Shown: positions 13,727 through 13,783 of the stretch, one piece after another | How positions within the stretch are numbered: position 1 is the stretch's first letter | How the letters are laid out: each line of letters starts with the position of its first letter | Assembly: GCA_019421525.1 (NCBI GenBank) | Contig: JAHZFC010000003.1 | Coordinates: 1-13,783 of the forward strand | Reading direction: 5' to 3' | From: Clostridiales bacterium | Lineage (GTDB): Bacteria > Bacillota > Clostridia > Oscillospirales > Oscillospiraceae | Length of the DNA: 13,783 bases | Translations under genes and position numbers: made by a program | The notes under the pieces: generated by a model | The model's input: the letters and a program-made list of their open reading frames with translations, nothing else | The model's database searches: none | Told to the model about the DNA's origin: nothing

Positions 13727-13745
13727 CTTATCGATCATGTGTAAA
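13717..13745 (-). promoter_or_regulatory. Possible overlapping minus-strand promoter
   Basis: On the minus strand TTTACA (13745-13740), a 17-nt spacer and TACTAT (13722-13717) overlap the -10 of the plus-strand promoter. Use of this site would give the LtaS-like gene a leader of about 200 nt. It could be a by-product of the symmetric ATAGTATACT core. Confidence 0.3.
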
Positions 13746-13783
13746 GCGCGCCGCATCTGCCGCCTCTATTGACAGAATATATT

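Noticed and set aside
1..13783. CRISPR array, insertion sequence or phage structural genes
   Set aside because: No repeated spacer-repeat pattern, transposase or phage structural protein was seen; the only mobile-element trace is the integrase remnant.

Overview
The window looks like chromosomal DNA of a GC-rich Gram-positive Clostridia, probably of the Oscillospiraceae / Flavonifractor type. The reasons are strong Shine-Dalgarno sequences before nearly every gene, a lipobox-type binding protein, an LtaS-like enzyme, a transketolase split into two genes, CCA-encoding tRNA genes, and GTG/TTG codons at gene starts. The assignment to a family is inference; no 16S or marker comparison was possible.

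Layout, left to right. (1) 53-1318 (+): a DUF401-type multipass membrane protein that runs into a 17-bp-stem terminator shared with the convergent operon. (2) 6983 to 1390 (-): a complete five-gene peptide ABC transporter: lipoprotein binding protein, permease B (TTG start), permease C, ATPase D, ATPase F. The last four genes are translationally tight (1-nt overlap, 12-nt gap, 8-nt overlap). A 143-nt gap with a 10-bp hairpin separates the binding protein from the permeases. A clear sigma-A-type promoter lies upstream. (3) 7176-8495 (+): a divergent two-gene unit with its own near-consensus promoter. The first protein is a secreted, C-terminally anchored protein that resembles only the C-terminal domain of 5'-nucleotidases, with no catalytic domain. 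The second is a small, N-terminally anchored, LemA-like helical protein. This pair is the least ordinary part of the window. (4) 8596-9236: the 3' end of a tyrosine integrase gene (a remnant), a 32-bp perfect palindrome and two further terminator-like hairpins. (5) 9238-9531 (-): tRNA-Val(CAC), tRNA-Glu(TTC) and tRNA-Met(CAT), transcribed Met-Glu-Val from a consensus promoter. (6) 11466 to 9684 (-): a split transketolase with its own promoter. (7) 13503 to 11548 (-): an LtaS-family polyglycerol-phosphate synthase-like membrane enzyme. (8) 13606-13783: an intergenic region with a strong plus-strand promoter leading out of the window.

Working together: the ABC operon should import peptides, with the lipoprotein outside, B/C in the membrane and D/F as the ATPase pair. 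Transketolase serves the non-oxidative pentose phosphate pathway. The LtaS-like enzyme builds cell-envelope glycerol-phosphate polymer. The integrase remnant beside the 3' end of a tRNA gene suggests an old integration and decay event at the tRNA cluster. Nearly all other long open frames are antisense shadows of GC-rich genes.
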